DNA of 8,579 nt from the NCBI GenBank assembly GCA_002422225.1, contig DITX01000104.1, forward strand, positions 6,923-15,501, given 5' to 3'. Source of the stretch: Gammaproteobacteria bacterium UBA6173. Its GTDB lineage: Bacteria; Pseudomonadota; Gammaproteobacteria; Pseudomonadales; Pseudohongiellaceae. Below, piece after piece: positions 1 to 6,271 of this stretch (its first letter is position 1; every line of letters begins with the position of its first letter). The notes under the pieces were generated by a model, which had not been told where the DNA came from, did not search any database, and saw only the letters and a program-made list of their open reading frames with translations. A program made the position numbers and the translations under genes.

Positions 1-1839
1 CTGGATGAAGCCGACGAAATGCTGCGTATGGGATTTATTGACGATGTTGAGCTGATTCTGCAGCAGACCTCAGCAGACCGTCAGGTTGCACTGTTTTCGG
101 CAACCATGCCGACGCAGATTCGCCATGTTGCTGAAAAATATCTGCGCAATCCCATTGAAGTCAAAATCAAAACCGCCACCAGCACCAACGCCGATATTGA
201 GCAGTTGTACTGGCTCGTGCAGGGCACCAACAAGCTCGACGCGCTCACCCGCATGCTGGAAGTAGAAGAGTTTGATGGCATGTTGATCTTTGTGCGGACT
301 AAAAATAGCACGCAGGAACTGGCTGACAAACTCAGTGCGCGCGGATTTTCAGCCGCTGCGCTCAACGGTGATATGAATCAACAGTTGCGTACCCGCACCG
401 TCGAGCAGCTTAAAAATGGGCAGCTGGATATTGTGGTTGCAACCGATGTCGCTGCGCGTGGTCTTGATGTGGAGCGTATCAGCCATGTCGTGAACTACGA
501 CATTCCTTATGACAATGAAGCGTATGTGCACCGCATTGGTCGTACCGGCCGCGCAGGCCGTAGTGGCAAGGCAATTCTGTTTGTGGCACCCCGCGAGCAA
601 CGTATGCTGCAGTCCATTGAGCGCACTACCCGCAAAAAAATTGAGCGAATGGAGCTGCCTACCCGCAGTGAGCTGATTCAGCATCGCAGTCAGCAATTCA
701 AAAATGCCATTGCTGCGGTGTTGGAAAATGGCAACCAGGAATTTTTCCGTGTATTGCTGGCCGAATTCTGTCACGAACACGAATGCTCCATTGAAGATGC
801 ATCCGCAGCCATGGCGTTCCTTTTACAAAAAGACCGACCATTAGAGCCATCTGTTAAAGATGTCGTGTCTTCCGAGTCCGGCTACGGCAAAGCGCCGTCA
901 GCATCCGCCAATACCGCTACCACCAAAGTACGTGCACCGCGTAGAGAAGCATCTGGGTCCTTTGCTGAGCAAGAAATACCTGCACCGCGCCCAGCGCGCA
1001 GCAAACCTCCGATGCACGATGCCCCGCCACGGCTGACACAGGAAGACATTTTTGCTGAGGAATTTGCCCAGGCTGATCGCGATGAAAAGCCGCGCAAGCG
1101 TCGCGAGCGCACGCAGACAGAAGACGGTGAAGACGTTGCAATGGAGCGTTTCCGCATTCAGGTAGGGCATGAGCACGGCGTGTCACCACGCGAAATCGTC
1201 GGCGCCATCGCCAATGAAGGCGGTATCGAGGGTCGCTATATTGGTCGTATCAATATTTATGACACGCACACCACCATTGATTTACCACAAGGCATGCCAG
1301 AGGACGTGTTCAAAACATTGTCACGCACCCGCGTCTGTAATCAGCCCTTGGCCATCGAAAAAATGACTAAAGAAGAGGCGGCTGAAGAAGCCAGAACCTC
1401 TCCGCGTGGCCCACGTGGCCCGCGCCCCTCAGGCGACCGACCGGCCGGCAGAGAGCGCGGTGAACGACCATCGTCTGAGCGTTTCGCACGTGAGCGGTCA
1501 TCGTCCGATCGTCCTGCATCTGATCGTCCGCCGCGTGAAGGCTTTCGAGCCTCTGCAGGGCCAGATCGTAACAGAGCAGCCCGCCCGGATGATCGCAAAT
1601 CGCGCTTCAGCAGTGATCGCGCCGATGCGCCTTCGCGTTTTGCTGCCGCCACGCCGCGCCGCAGCCCACCACGTGATGCGTTTGTTGAACCAACCTTTGC
1701 GCCGCGCTCTTTTGAGGACAGGCCTGCCAAATCTGCTGATGCCGACAAAGCAGCCAAAGATAAAAAGCGTGGCGGACCTAAAGTGCGTGCCGACAGAGAC
1801 AAGGGTAAGCGCCGCACCCCGGTCAAGCGCCCAACCTGA
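1..1839 (+). CDS. deaD: DEAD-box ATP-dependent RNA helicase, CsdA/DeaD-like (5' partial)
   Basis: This is an RNA helicase that uses ATP to unwind short RNA duplexes in ribosome assembly, mRNA decay and cold adaptation (family knowledge). The reading frame is open from base 1, where it reads LDEADEM, so Walker B motif II is the first thing seen and the N-terminal Q motif and Walker A lie outside the window. In fragment numbering, SAT (motif III) is at residues 33-35, then come FVRT, VATDVAARGLDV (motif V) and HRIGRTGRAGR (motif VI, from residue 177). Residues about 381-455 (bases 1141-1365) match the DbpA/CsdA RNA-binding domain, an RRM-like fold. From about residue 456 to the stop the protein is a disordered, basic tail rich in Arg, Asp, Ser and Pro with repeated SDRP/SER units, ending in a Lys/Arg cluster. 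About 612 residues are visible; E. coli CsdA has about 629 in total, so the full protein would be longer, mostly because of the tail. The csdA/deaD assignment over other DEAD-box paralogues is likely but not certain. Confidence 0.95.
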   Translation: MDEADEMLRMGFIDDVELILQQTSADRQVALFSATMPTQIRHVAEKYLRNPIEVKIKTATSTNADIEQLYWLVQGTNKLDALTRMLEVEEFDGMLIFVRTKNSTQELADKLSARGFSAAALNGDMNQQLRTRTVEQLKNGQLDIVVATDVAARGLDVERISHVVNYDIPYDNEAYVHRIGRTGRAGRSGKAILFVAPREQRMLQSIERTTRKKIERMELPTRSELIQHRSQQFKNAIAAVLENGNQEFFRVLLAEFCHEHECSIEDASAAMAFLLQKDRPLEPSVKDVVSSESGYGKAPSASANTATTKVRAPRREASGSFAEQEIPAPRPARSKPPMHDAPPRLTQEDIFAEEFAQADRDEKPRKRRERTQTEDGEDVAMERFRIQVGHEHGVSPREIVGAIANEGGIEGRYIGRINIYDTHTTIDLPQGMPEDVFKTLSRTRVCNQPLAIEKMTKEEAAEEARTSPRGPRGPRPSGDRPAGRERGERPSSERFARERSSSDRPASDRPPREGFRASAGPDRNRAARPDDRKSRFSSDRADAPSRFAAATPRRSPPRDAFVEPTFAPRSFEDRPAKSADADKAAKDKKRGGPKVRADRDKGKRRTPVKRPT

Positions 1840-1967
1840 TTTAAAGATGGATTTGTTGCCTTACTTGATGATTTTTTGCGGCGTAAGAAATGGAGCGGCG
1901 TCGCGAAAGGTCTTTTAAACGCAGCATTACAAATTCAAATTAATTACTGCTTAATCAGGGGGCTAAT

Positions 1968-2528
1968 ATGATCGTTCGCGCAGCAGTTCTGTTTTTGTCA
2001 GGTTTGTTATTGAGTTTTTCGGCCCATGCACAAGACTGGGTGTGGGCGCCTGACTTTGAGGTCGGTGACACGATCCCTGCCATAGCGGCCCCGGATCAAA
2101 ATGGCGATATCAAAACCTTGTCTGATCTCGCGGGGGAGAAGGGGCTTGTATTGGTGTTAAGTCGCTCATTCGACTGGTGCCCCTACTGTATTGCGCAATT
2201 GCAAAAGTTGGTTGACGTGGCGCCGCAGTTTGCAGAGTTGGGTGTCACCGTGGCAGCGATGACCTATGACTCGCAAGATACCCTCAAAGCCGCAGAAGAG
2301 GACTACTTGGTAACTTTTCCGTTATTGCAAGATGTTGATGTCAAGCATGTGACTGCGTTGGGCATATTGAACAAGCAATACGAACCTGGGCAGCGAGCCT
2401 ATGGAATTCCAGAGCCAGGTATATTTTTGCTAAGTCCTGATGGCACAATCCGGTTCAAGTTTGCAGATCAGGACTATCGCATGAGGCCTGATTTTTCTCT
2501 GGTGTTGCAGGCCGCCAACTCGCTGTGA
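1968..2528 (+). CDS. Exported peroxiredoxin/thioredoxin-fold redoxin with CPYC motif
   Basis: This 186-residue protein of the AhpC/TSA-redoxin superfamily probably acts in the periplasm. Residues 1-21 form a clear signal peptide: Arg4, a hydrophobic core and AHA before Gln22. The mature part begins with the GDTIPAIAAPDQNG segment typical of the family's first strands. Next comes SFDWCPYC, with Cys71 and Cys74 at the end of the central beta strand and start of the catalytic helix. The C-terminal half contains YGIPEPGIFLLSPDG, the expected cis-Pro and beta-hairpin region. A CxxC pair suggests thiol-disulfide exchange or an atypical peroxidase rather than a classical 1-Cys or 2-Cys peroxiredoxin; the substrate cannot be read from sequence. 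The start is supported by a purine-rich site (AGGGGG, 1957-1962) five bases upstream. The gene looks intact and sits alone between the helicase and a decayed lipoprotein gene. I do not recognise a specific gene name. Confidence 0.85.
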   Translation: MIVRAAVLFLSGLLLSFSAHAQDWVWAPDFEVGDTIPAIAAPDQNGDIKTLSDLAGEKGLVLVLSRSFDWCPYCIAQLQKLVDVAPQFAELGVTVAAMTYDSQDTLKAAEEDYLVTFPLLQDVDVKHVTALGILNKQYEPGQRAYGIPEPGIFLLSPDGTIRFKFADQDYRMRPDFSLVLQAANSL

Positions 2529-2535
2529 GGAATTT

Positions 2536-2559
2536 GATTGTTCAATAAAAAGAACAATC
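2536..2559. repeat. Perfect 8-bp inverted repeat, 8-nt loop, before the lipoprotein gene
   Basis: GATTGTTC (2536-2543) and GAACAATC (2552-2559) are perfect reverse complements around an A-rich loop, AATAAAAA. The repeat lies 7 bases after the redoxin stop and 4 bases before the ATG at 2564. It is AT-rich and lacks a downstream T-tract on the plus strand, so it is not a classical intrinsic terminator. It could be a weak hairpin masking the initiation region of the next gene, a protein-binding palindrome, or chance. No good Shine-Dalgarno sequence is visible for the 2564 start, whose initiation region this hairpin would occupy. Confidence 0.5.
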
Positions 2560-2563
2560 TGCG

Positions 2564-3004
2564 ATGCGTCGATATATTCCCCTGATTCTGGTGGCAGGCA
2601 TTTTAAATGCCTGCGGACGCGGCGATGATGCCGCCCCCGCGCCAGAGTCCGCCATAACTCAAATACCTGTTGTCCAAGAAGCCGCCGCTGCCGACATCGT
2701 TGAAGCGCAGTCATTCCTCGGGTTGCCCTTGATCCGGCAAATGGATTTCCCAAGCCGCGCGCAGCTGGAAAGTAATCTGATTGCAGCCCGGGCTGAACTG
2801 GATGCCAATCCTGCTAGCGCTGACGCCTTGATCTGGCTGGGCTGACGCCCGGCTCACCTGTGGCAATATCAGGACGCAATCAATACATTTACCCAAGGCA
2901 TCGAGCAGCCTCCTGACGATCCGCGCTTTTATCGACATCGCGGCCACCGCTATGTGACCGTGCGCAACCTGGATGCTGCCATCGCTGACTTTGAAACAGC
3001 GGCG
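2564..3004 (+). pseudogene. TPR-repeat lipoprotein, interrupted by in-frame TGA and truncated
   Basis: The first 93 codons encode a lipoprotein-like N-terminus with a short hydrophobic stretch and a lipobox-like LNAC at Cys17. A Pro/Ala-rich linker and the start of an alpha-helical repeat ending in ALIWLG follow. Codon 94 is TGA (2843-2845). The same frame continues without shift as RPAHLWQYQDAINTF, then FYRHRGHRY and NLDAAIADFETAA, which is clear tetratricopeptide repeat sequence. Relatives of this family, as I recall them, carry an Arg-rich WxGRR segment here, so TGA most simply derives from CGA by one C-to-T change. TPR similarity ends near 3004, after which unrelated coiled-coil sequence begins, so the C-terminal repeats are missing. 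The gene would have encoded a membrane-anchored TPR scaffold in the periplasm. A 93-residue lipoprotein could still be made, but without the repeats. The pseudogene call rests on the seamless homology on both sides of the stop. Confidence 0.8.
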
Positions 3005-3400
3005 ACACCGCGATGGCAAGGCAGATATTCGAGCGTGTTCCTCTCTGCCAAGGCACATGACATCCTGGCTGAGCTTCAAACGCTTGGCCAACAGGTTCGG
3101 GCGGAAGCGCAGTTGGCTGAAGTACGCAGCAATATTGCCAGTCTGCAGCAGCAGTATCACAACAGCGAGATCGAGATTCGTAATGCTGATGCCAAACTGG
3201 AGTATTTGGGCAAGGAACTTGAACGTTTGCGCTCACTGCTGAGCATCGTGGATGACAGTTACATGTGGCTGGAAGCCAACTTTGTCAATATTGCCTTGGA
3301 CAACTACAATGGCAAGCCCGCTCTGGCTGCAGGCATGAGTACGGTTGTGGATGTGGATACCCGCAACAAACGTAGTCTGCCCATGATTGGTGCGCTCTGA
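3005..3400 (+). pseudogene. Collapsed EmrA/HlyD-family membrane fusion protein remnant
   Basis: In the same frame as the preceding TPR sequence come pieces resembling an EmrA/HlyD periplasmic adaptor of a multidrug efflux pump, in the right order but with gaps. First, about 3107-3235 is a heptad-like coiled-coil hairpin arm (AQLAEVRSNIASLQQQYHNS, then ELERLRSL). Second, LSIVDDSYMWLEANF (about 3239-3283) matches the beta-barrel segment usually reading WVEANFKE. Third, from about 3284, NIALDNYNGKPALAAGMSTV and VDVDTRNKRSLP resemble the C-terminal barrel ending of EmrA-type proteins. Missing are the N-terminal membrane helix, the lipoyl halves and much of the barrel. Joins lie near 3236-3240 and 3284, and another somewhere between 3005 and 3107. 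The frame stays open to the TGA at 3398-3400. The origin of bases 3005-3106 is not clear to me. Function is almost certainly lost. Confidence 0.65.
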
Positions 3401-3407
3401 GAGGTTG

Positions 3408-3877
3408 TCAATTGTGAGTGCGCCCGCCATAGCTGTGCCTTATCGTGGATTGATCACGCTTGTCCAGATACAGCGCCACACCTTCGTAGTCATGATAGGC
3501 GATACGTGGATAGACCAGCATGGCGGTTTGTGTGATGGGTGACAGGCCATCTTTTTGTGCTGACACAGCCGTGCCGGCATGATTGTGAAGATGCATCACG
3601 CTGCCAGCGTCCTCTTTCGCCATGTGGATGGCGCTATGGATGGTGAAACCGACCGGGTTGATGCGGTGATTTCGTGAAACATTATGCCTTAATGGTTGAT
3701 CAGAAAACGGTGATCGGCGCCCGGCAGGCGAGCAGACAGATGCGTAAAAATCAGATCATCCCAGCCAAAGTGCGCGACCAGTCGATAGGCGGCCGCCAGA
3801 TCTACTCGGATCTGCCATTCTTCCGGGTCAATGTGTTGAGGGCGGGCGTCAGCGTGCATCTGCGATCGTTCTGTCAT
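3408..3877 (-). pseudogene. Class II aldolase/adducin family protein, degraded
   Basis: On the minus strand, the ATG at 3877-3875 has a GGAG site (3883-3886 on the plus strand) seven bases upstream. It opens 62 codons containing EEWQIRVDLAAAYRLVAHFG and DDLIFTHLSARLPG, the N-terminus of class II aldolase/adducin proteins. The frame ends at TAA (3691-3689), where the family would continue LINHYG; beyond it GIMFHEITAS is still readable. Near 3658-3667 the coding frame changes and sequence jumps to NPVGFTIHSAIHMAKED, so the intervening segment is lost. It continues through VMHLHNHAG, which carries two of the zinc-binding histidines, and RIAYHDYEGVALYLDKRDQ. Homology stops near 3434, so roughly the last hundred residues, including the third metal-ligand histidine, are absent. 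Three independent lesions make this a dead gene. Members of this family handle sugar phosphates or related hydroxy-acids; the original substrate is unknown. Confidence 0.85.
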
Positions 3878-3942
3878 GTCAGCTCCGGTATCAGTCGTCT
3901 GGATTCCTTGTCATTGGTACCTTAAATGCCACTTGTTTCAAC

Positions 3943-3971
3943 TTGTAGAGCGGCACCCATGTTTGTATATT
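3943..3971 (+). promoter_or_regulatory. Candidate sigma-70 promoter for the 4004 gene string
   Basis: TTGTAG (3943-3948) and TATATT (3966-3971) are separated by 17 bases, upstream of the ATG at 4004. The -10 element matches 5 of 6 consensus bases; the -35 element matches only 3. It lies in the gap between the divergent aldolase remnant and the first gene of the plus-strand string, where a promoter is expected. Sequence pattern only; moderate to low confidence. Confidence 0.35.
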
Positions 3972-4003
3972 GCCTGACAGCGTAATCGGCAGAGAGTCTG
4001 ACC

Positions 4004-4489
4004 ATGAATACCGAAGTATGGGAATTGATGAGTTATGTGGTCACGGTGATCGGTTTGCCGTTGGCCATTGCCGTATTCTTATTTGAACAACAAAAAGAGC
4101 GCGAGAACGAAGAAGAAGAGGTTTACCAGCTGCTGTCTGACAACTATCAGGATTTTTTAAAGGTTGCGCTGGAGAATCCGGATTTGCGCCTGTTCTCCAA
4201 AGATGCCACACCATCATTGAGCGACGAACAAGCCGAGCGTCAGCTTATTATTTTTAGTATGTTGATGTCGTTGTTTGAACGTGCCTACTTGTTGCTGTAT
4301 GAGGACAAAATGTCACCCAAACAAGCGCGGCGTTGGAATTCATGGGAAGACTATATTCAGGACTGGTGCGCCAACGAAGATTTCTGCTCTTACCTGCCTC
4401 GCCTGTTAAAAGGTGAAGATCCAGGATTTGTGCGTTATGTCAAAACACAGGCCGCCAAGGCCCAAGCTCTGCAAGACAGTCATTTATGA
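4004..4489 (+). CDS. Membrane-anchored protein of unknown function
   Basis: This 161-residue protein has one N-terminal membrane segment, about residues 8-27 (from LMSYVVTVIGLPLAIAVFLF), followed by a very acidic and charged stretch (QQKERENEEEEVYQLL). A mostly helical soluble domain with aromatic clusters follows (NYQDFLKV, LFERAYLLLYEDK, RWNSWEDYIQDWC, YLPRLL). There is no cleavage site after the hydrophobic segment, so it is probably a signal anchor with the domain on the cytoplasmic or periplasmic face; topology is undecided. I know no function for it. AGAGAG (3991-3996) lies seven bases before the ATG and is a plausible ribosome binding site. Its stop overlaps the next ATG as ATGA (4486-4489), implying translational coupling. 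No frameshift or gap is evident. Confidence 0.75.
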   Translation: MNTEVWELMSYVVTVIGLPLAIAVFLFEQQKERENEEEEVYQLLSDNYQDFLKVALENPDLRLFSKDATPSLSDEQAERQLIIFSMLMSLFERAYLLLYEDKMSPKQARRWNSWEDYIQDWCANEDFCSYLPRLLKGEDPGFVRYVKTQAAKAQALQDSHL

Positions 4490-5106
4490 GTCAGTCTATG
4501 TTGTTACGTTCTCAAGGCAGCAGTCCCGTCAGTTGGTCTGCGTGCGCGTTTAATCAAGTACCTGATTCTGACAATCGCATCCATTCTGATCAGATAGCCA
4601 AGGCCTATGGTTTTACCGGTGCGCTGGTGCCTGGGGTAACAGTATCTTCTTACCTGATCCATCCGGCTGTGCAGGCCTGGGGTAAAAAGTGGCTGGAACA
4701 CGGCGCAGCCCACGTGTCAGTCAAGTCGCCCTTATATGATGGCAAAAAGTTTGATGTTTTTGTAAATGCACAAGGCGCTGGCTATGAGGCAGACTTGCTC
4801 AGTGAAGGCCGACAGTATGCGCACGCCTCAGTGACTATGACTGAGCGATTGCCCCCTGCGCCGACCCTGCGCGGTGACACTTTGATCAGAGCGGATTTTG
4901 TGGCTCCACCCGTCAGCAGGGCATTGATGGAAGCGTTACAAATCAGTGGATGCGCGTCCGTGCGTTACCGTTGGGCCGCAGATCATGAAATGGCCAGTTA
5001 TTTGCGCGAGCAACAGGTCATGCCGGCCTTGCTCAGAACAGATGGCCAACCGCGCAGCAGCGGGTTTGCTAACATGGCGTTTCTGCTGGGGTGCGCCAAC
5101 CGGCAT
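4486..5106 (+). pseudogene. MaoC-like (hot-dog fold) protein, C-terminally truncated
   Basis: Residues about 24-55 read QVPDSDNRIHSDQIAKAYGF and then GALVPGVTV. This is the D-N-x-x-H-x-D...A...GF...PG pattern of MaoC-like hydratase/dehydratase hot-dog domains, with His33 in the catalytic position. Weaker hot-dog features follow (HVSVKSPLYDGKKFDVFV). The second half includes LRGDTLIRADFVAPPVS and MPALLRTDGQPRSSGFANMA and appears intact to LLGCAN. At about codon 206 the protein sequence switches without a frame break to the middle of an aspartate racemase, so the natural C-terminus is missing. The start at 4486 overlaps the previous stop; an ATG at 4498 is an alternative. The chimeric frame stays open to 5298 but its last 40 or so codons are out of frame with any recognisable protein. 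Residual hydratase activity cannot be excluded, since the N-terminal hot-dog is present. Confidence 0.7.
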
Positions 5107-5353
5107 TTTGCAGCAATTGAAACCTTACAAATGCAAGGTGACTGGGACCAGGCTGGACGCTTGCTGGCTGCTGCTGCGCTTGCAATACCTGGAGATTATT
5201 CAGCGACTGCAGCAGCAAGGTGCCGAGGCGGTGATTCTGGGGTGCACCGAAATTTCGCTGCTGGTTTAGCAATCAGATACCCCGATTGCCTTGTTTGATA
5301 CCACCGTTATTCATGCGCAGCAGGCCGTCAGGCTTGCGCTTGCTTCAGGATGA
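5107..5353 (+). pseudogene. Aspartate/glutamate racemase remnant
   Basis: Two pieces of an Asp/Glu racemase family protein are visible. The first (5107-about 5178, in the MaoC frame) reads FAAIETLQMQGDWDQAGRLL, matching the segment after the first strands of the enzyme. The second begins about 5180 in another frame. It reads LQYLEIIQRLQQQGAEAVIL and then GCTEISLLV, with the second catalytic cysteine at 5243-5245. TAG at 5267-5269 interrupts it, where CAG (Gln) would restore the family-like LLVQQSDTPIALFDTT; sequence after the stop runs on as IHAQQAVRLALASG to TGA at 5351-5353. The N-terminus and the middle segment carrying the first catalytic cysteine (usually CTNT) are absent. The internal junction falls in a GCTGCTGCTGCG run. 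The ancestral stop overlaps the MscS start (ATGA, 5350-5353). The gene is non-functional. Confidence 0.85.
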
Positions 5354-6267
5354 GTTCAATGCTCGAACAAATGCAGACCTGGCTGACCAACTTTGTGTTA
5401 TCCGATTCCATGATCAGTTTGATCACCAGCTCGGTGATCCTGATTGTCACGGTGCTGGCTTTGCGCGCCTTGTTGGGACGGTTTATCCAGCGCAGTGTGG
5501 CCTCCGCGGAGTTGCGGCGTAAATGGATGGTGCAGTCTCGCAACGGGCTCCTGTTGCTGTTGATGCTGGGGCTGGTGCTGATCTGGGGCGAAGAGCTGCG
5601 AACGCTAGCTTTGTCGATTGTAGCCATCGCGGTGGCGTTTGTGGTGGCGACCAAAGAACTGATTCTCTGTGTGATTGGCACCTTGCTTAAGACCGTTTCC
5701 AACTCTTTTAATCTGGGCGATCGCATACAGGTCAAAGACTTTCGTGGTGATGTAATCGACCAGAACTTGTTAGCTACCACCATCATGGAAGTGGGCCCAG
5801 GCAAAATCACCCACCAGCGTACCGGCCGCACCATGGTCATCCCCAATGCCATGTTTGTGTCCGAACCGGTGATTAACGAAAGTTTTACACATGATTACGT
5901 GTTTCATGTGTTTACCATTCCGTTTAAACGTGACGAAGACTGGCATGAAGCACAAAAGGCATTTCTGGAGTCTGCCAAAAGACACTGCGCGCCCTATCTG
6001 GAAGAAGTCCGCAAGTACATGAACCGCATCAGCATCAAGCGGGGTCTGGAAGTGCCGTCCGTCGACCCCCGGGTGACCATTCAAGTGCCAACCGCCGGCG
6101 AGGTGCACTTGATTGTGCGGGTCCCCGCCAAATCCGGTGAACGTGGATTTATAGAGCAAGCTATTTTGACTGATGTATTTTTGCACAATGACTTTATCAA
6201 GAAGCCTGTCAGAGCCGCAGATTCTCAGGTTGCTCAGCAAACACACGACCCTGAGCCGGGACAATGA
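5350..6267 (+). CDS. Small-conductance mechanosensitive ion channel, MscS family
   Basis: This inner-membrane channel opens under membrane tension to release solutes on osmotic downshock (family knowledge). The 305-residue product is close to the size of E. coli MscS (286). Three hydrophobic segments are visible: about residues 21-42, 66-79 and 84-113. The last is rich in small residues and would line the pore (LSIVAIAVAFVVATKEL). SNSFNLGDRIQV (from about residue 117) starts the MscS beta domain, followed by TGRTMVIPNAMFV, the conserved IPN motif, and a mixed alpha/beta C-terminal domain. The frame is uninterrupted, in contrast to the genes on either side of the flanking pair. The ATG at 5350 overlaps the stop of the dead racemase; ATG 5359 (Met4) is an alternative, with AGGATGAG just upstream. 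Since the coupled upstream gene is broken by TAG at 5267, translation would depend on independent initiation. Confidence 0.93.
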   Translation: MSSMLEQMQTWLTNFVLSDSMISLITSSVILIVTVLALRALLGRFIQRSVASAELRRKWMVQSRNGLLLLLMLGLVLIWGEELRTLALSIVAIAVAFVVATKELILCVIGTLLKTVSNSFNLGDRIQVKDFRGDVIDQNLLATTIMEVGPGKITHQRTGRTMVIPNAMFVSEPVINESFTHDYVFHVFTIPFKRDEDWHEAQKAFLESAKRHCAPYLEEVRKYMNRISIKRGLEVPSVDPRVTIQVPTAGEVHLIVRVPAKSGERGFIEQAILTDVFLHNDFIKKPVRAADSQVAQQTHDPEPGQ

Positions 6268-6271
6268 CACC

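Noticed and set aside
1341..1826. A 161-codon open frame on the minus strand under the helicase tail
   Set aside because: It is an antisense shadow of low-complexity, Arg/Ser/Asp-coding sequence; composition alone keeps it open and no family is recognisable.
1847..1918. A 23-codon frame after the helicase stop (begins MDLLPYLMIFCG)
   Set aside because: No convincing ribosome binding site, no recognisable motif, and the length is easily reached by chance. The 1840-1967 gap otherwise holds only the redoxin's ribosome binding site.
2843..2845. TGA as a selenocysteine codon or a reassigned stop codon
   Set aside because: TGA is the normal terminator of several genes here (for example at 1837-1839 and 2526-2528), the family position is Arg rather than Cys, and another decayed gene is interrupted by TAG instead. 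Nonsense mutation explains it better.
3674..3925. An 83-codon plus-strand frame across the aldolase remnant
   Set aside because: It is the complement of the aldolase N-terminal coding sequence, whose minus-strand reading carries clear family motifs.
5161..5185. Trinucleotide GCT run at the racemase junction as a programmed frameshift site
   Set aside because: No slippery heptamer or downstream structure is evident, and racemase sequence is missing between the two frames, which frameshifting could not explain. Repeat-mediated deletion is more likely.
4486..5298. A new bifunctional MaoC-racemase enzyme
   Set aside because: The racemase part lacks its N-terminus and first catalytic cysteine, and the frame leaves the racemase reading near 5178. 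It is a deletion product, not a designed fusion.
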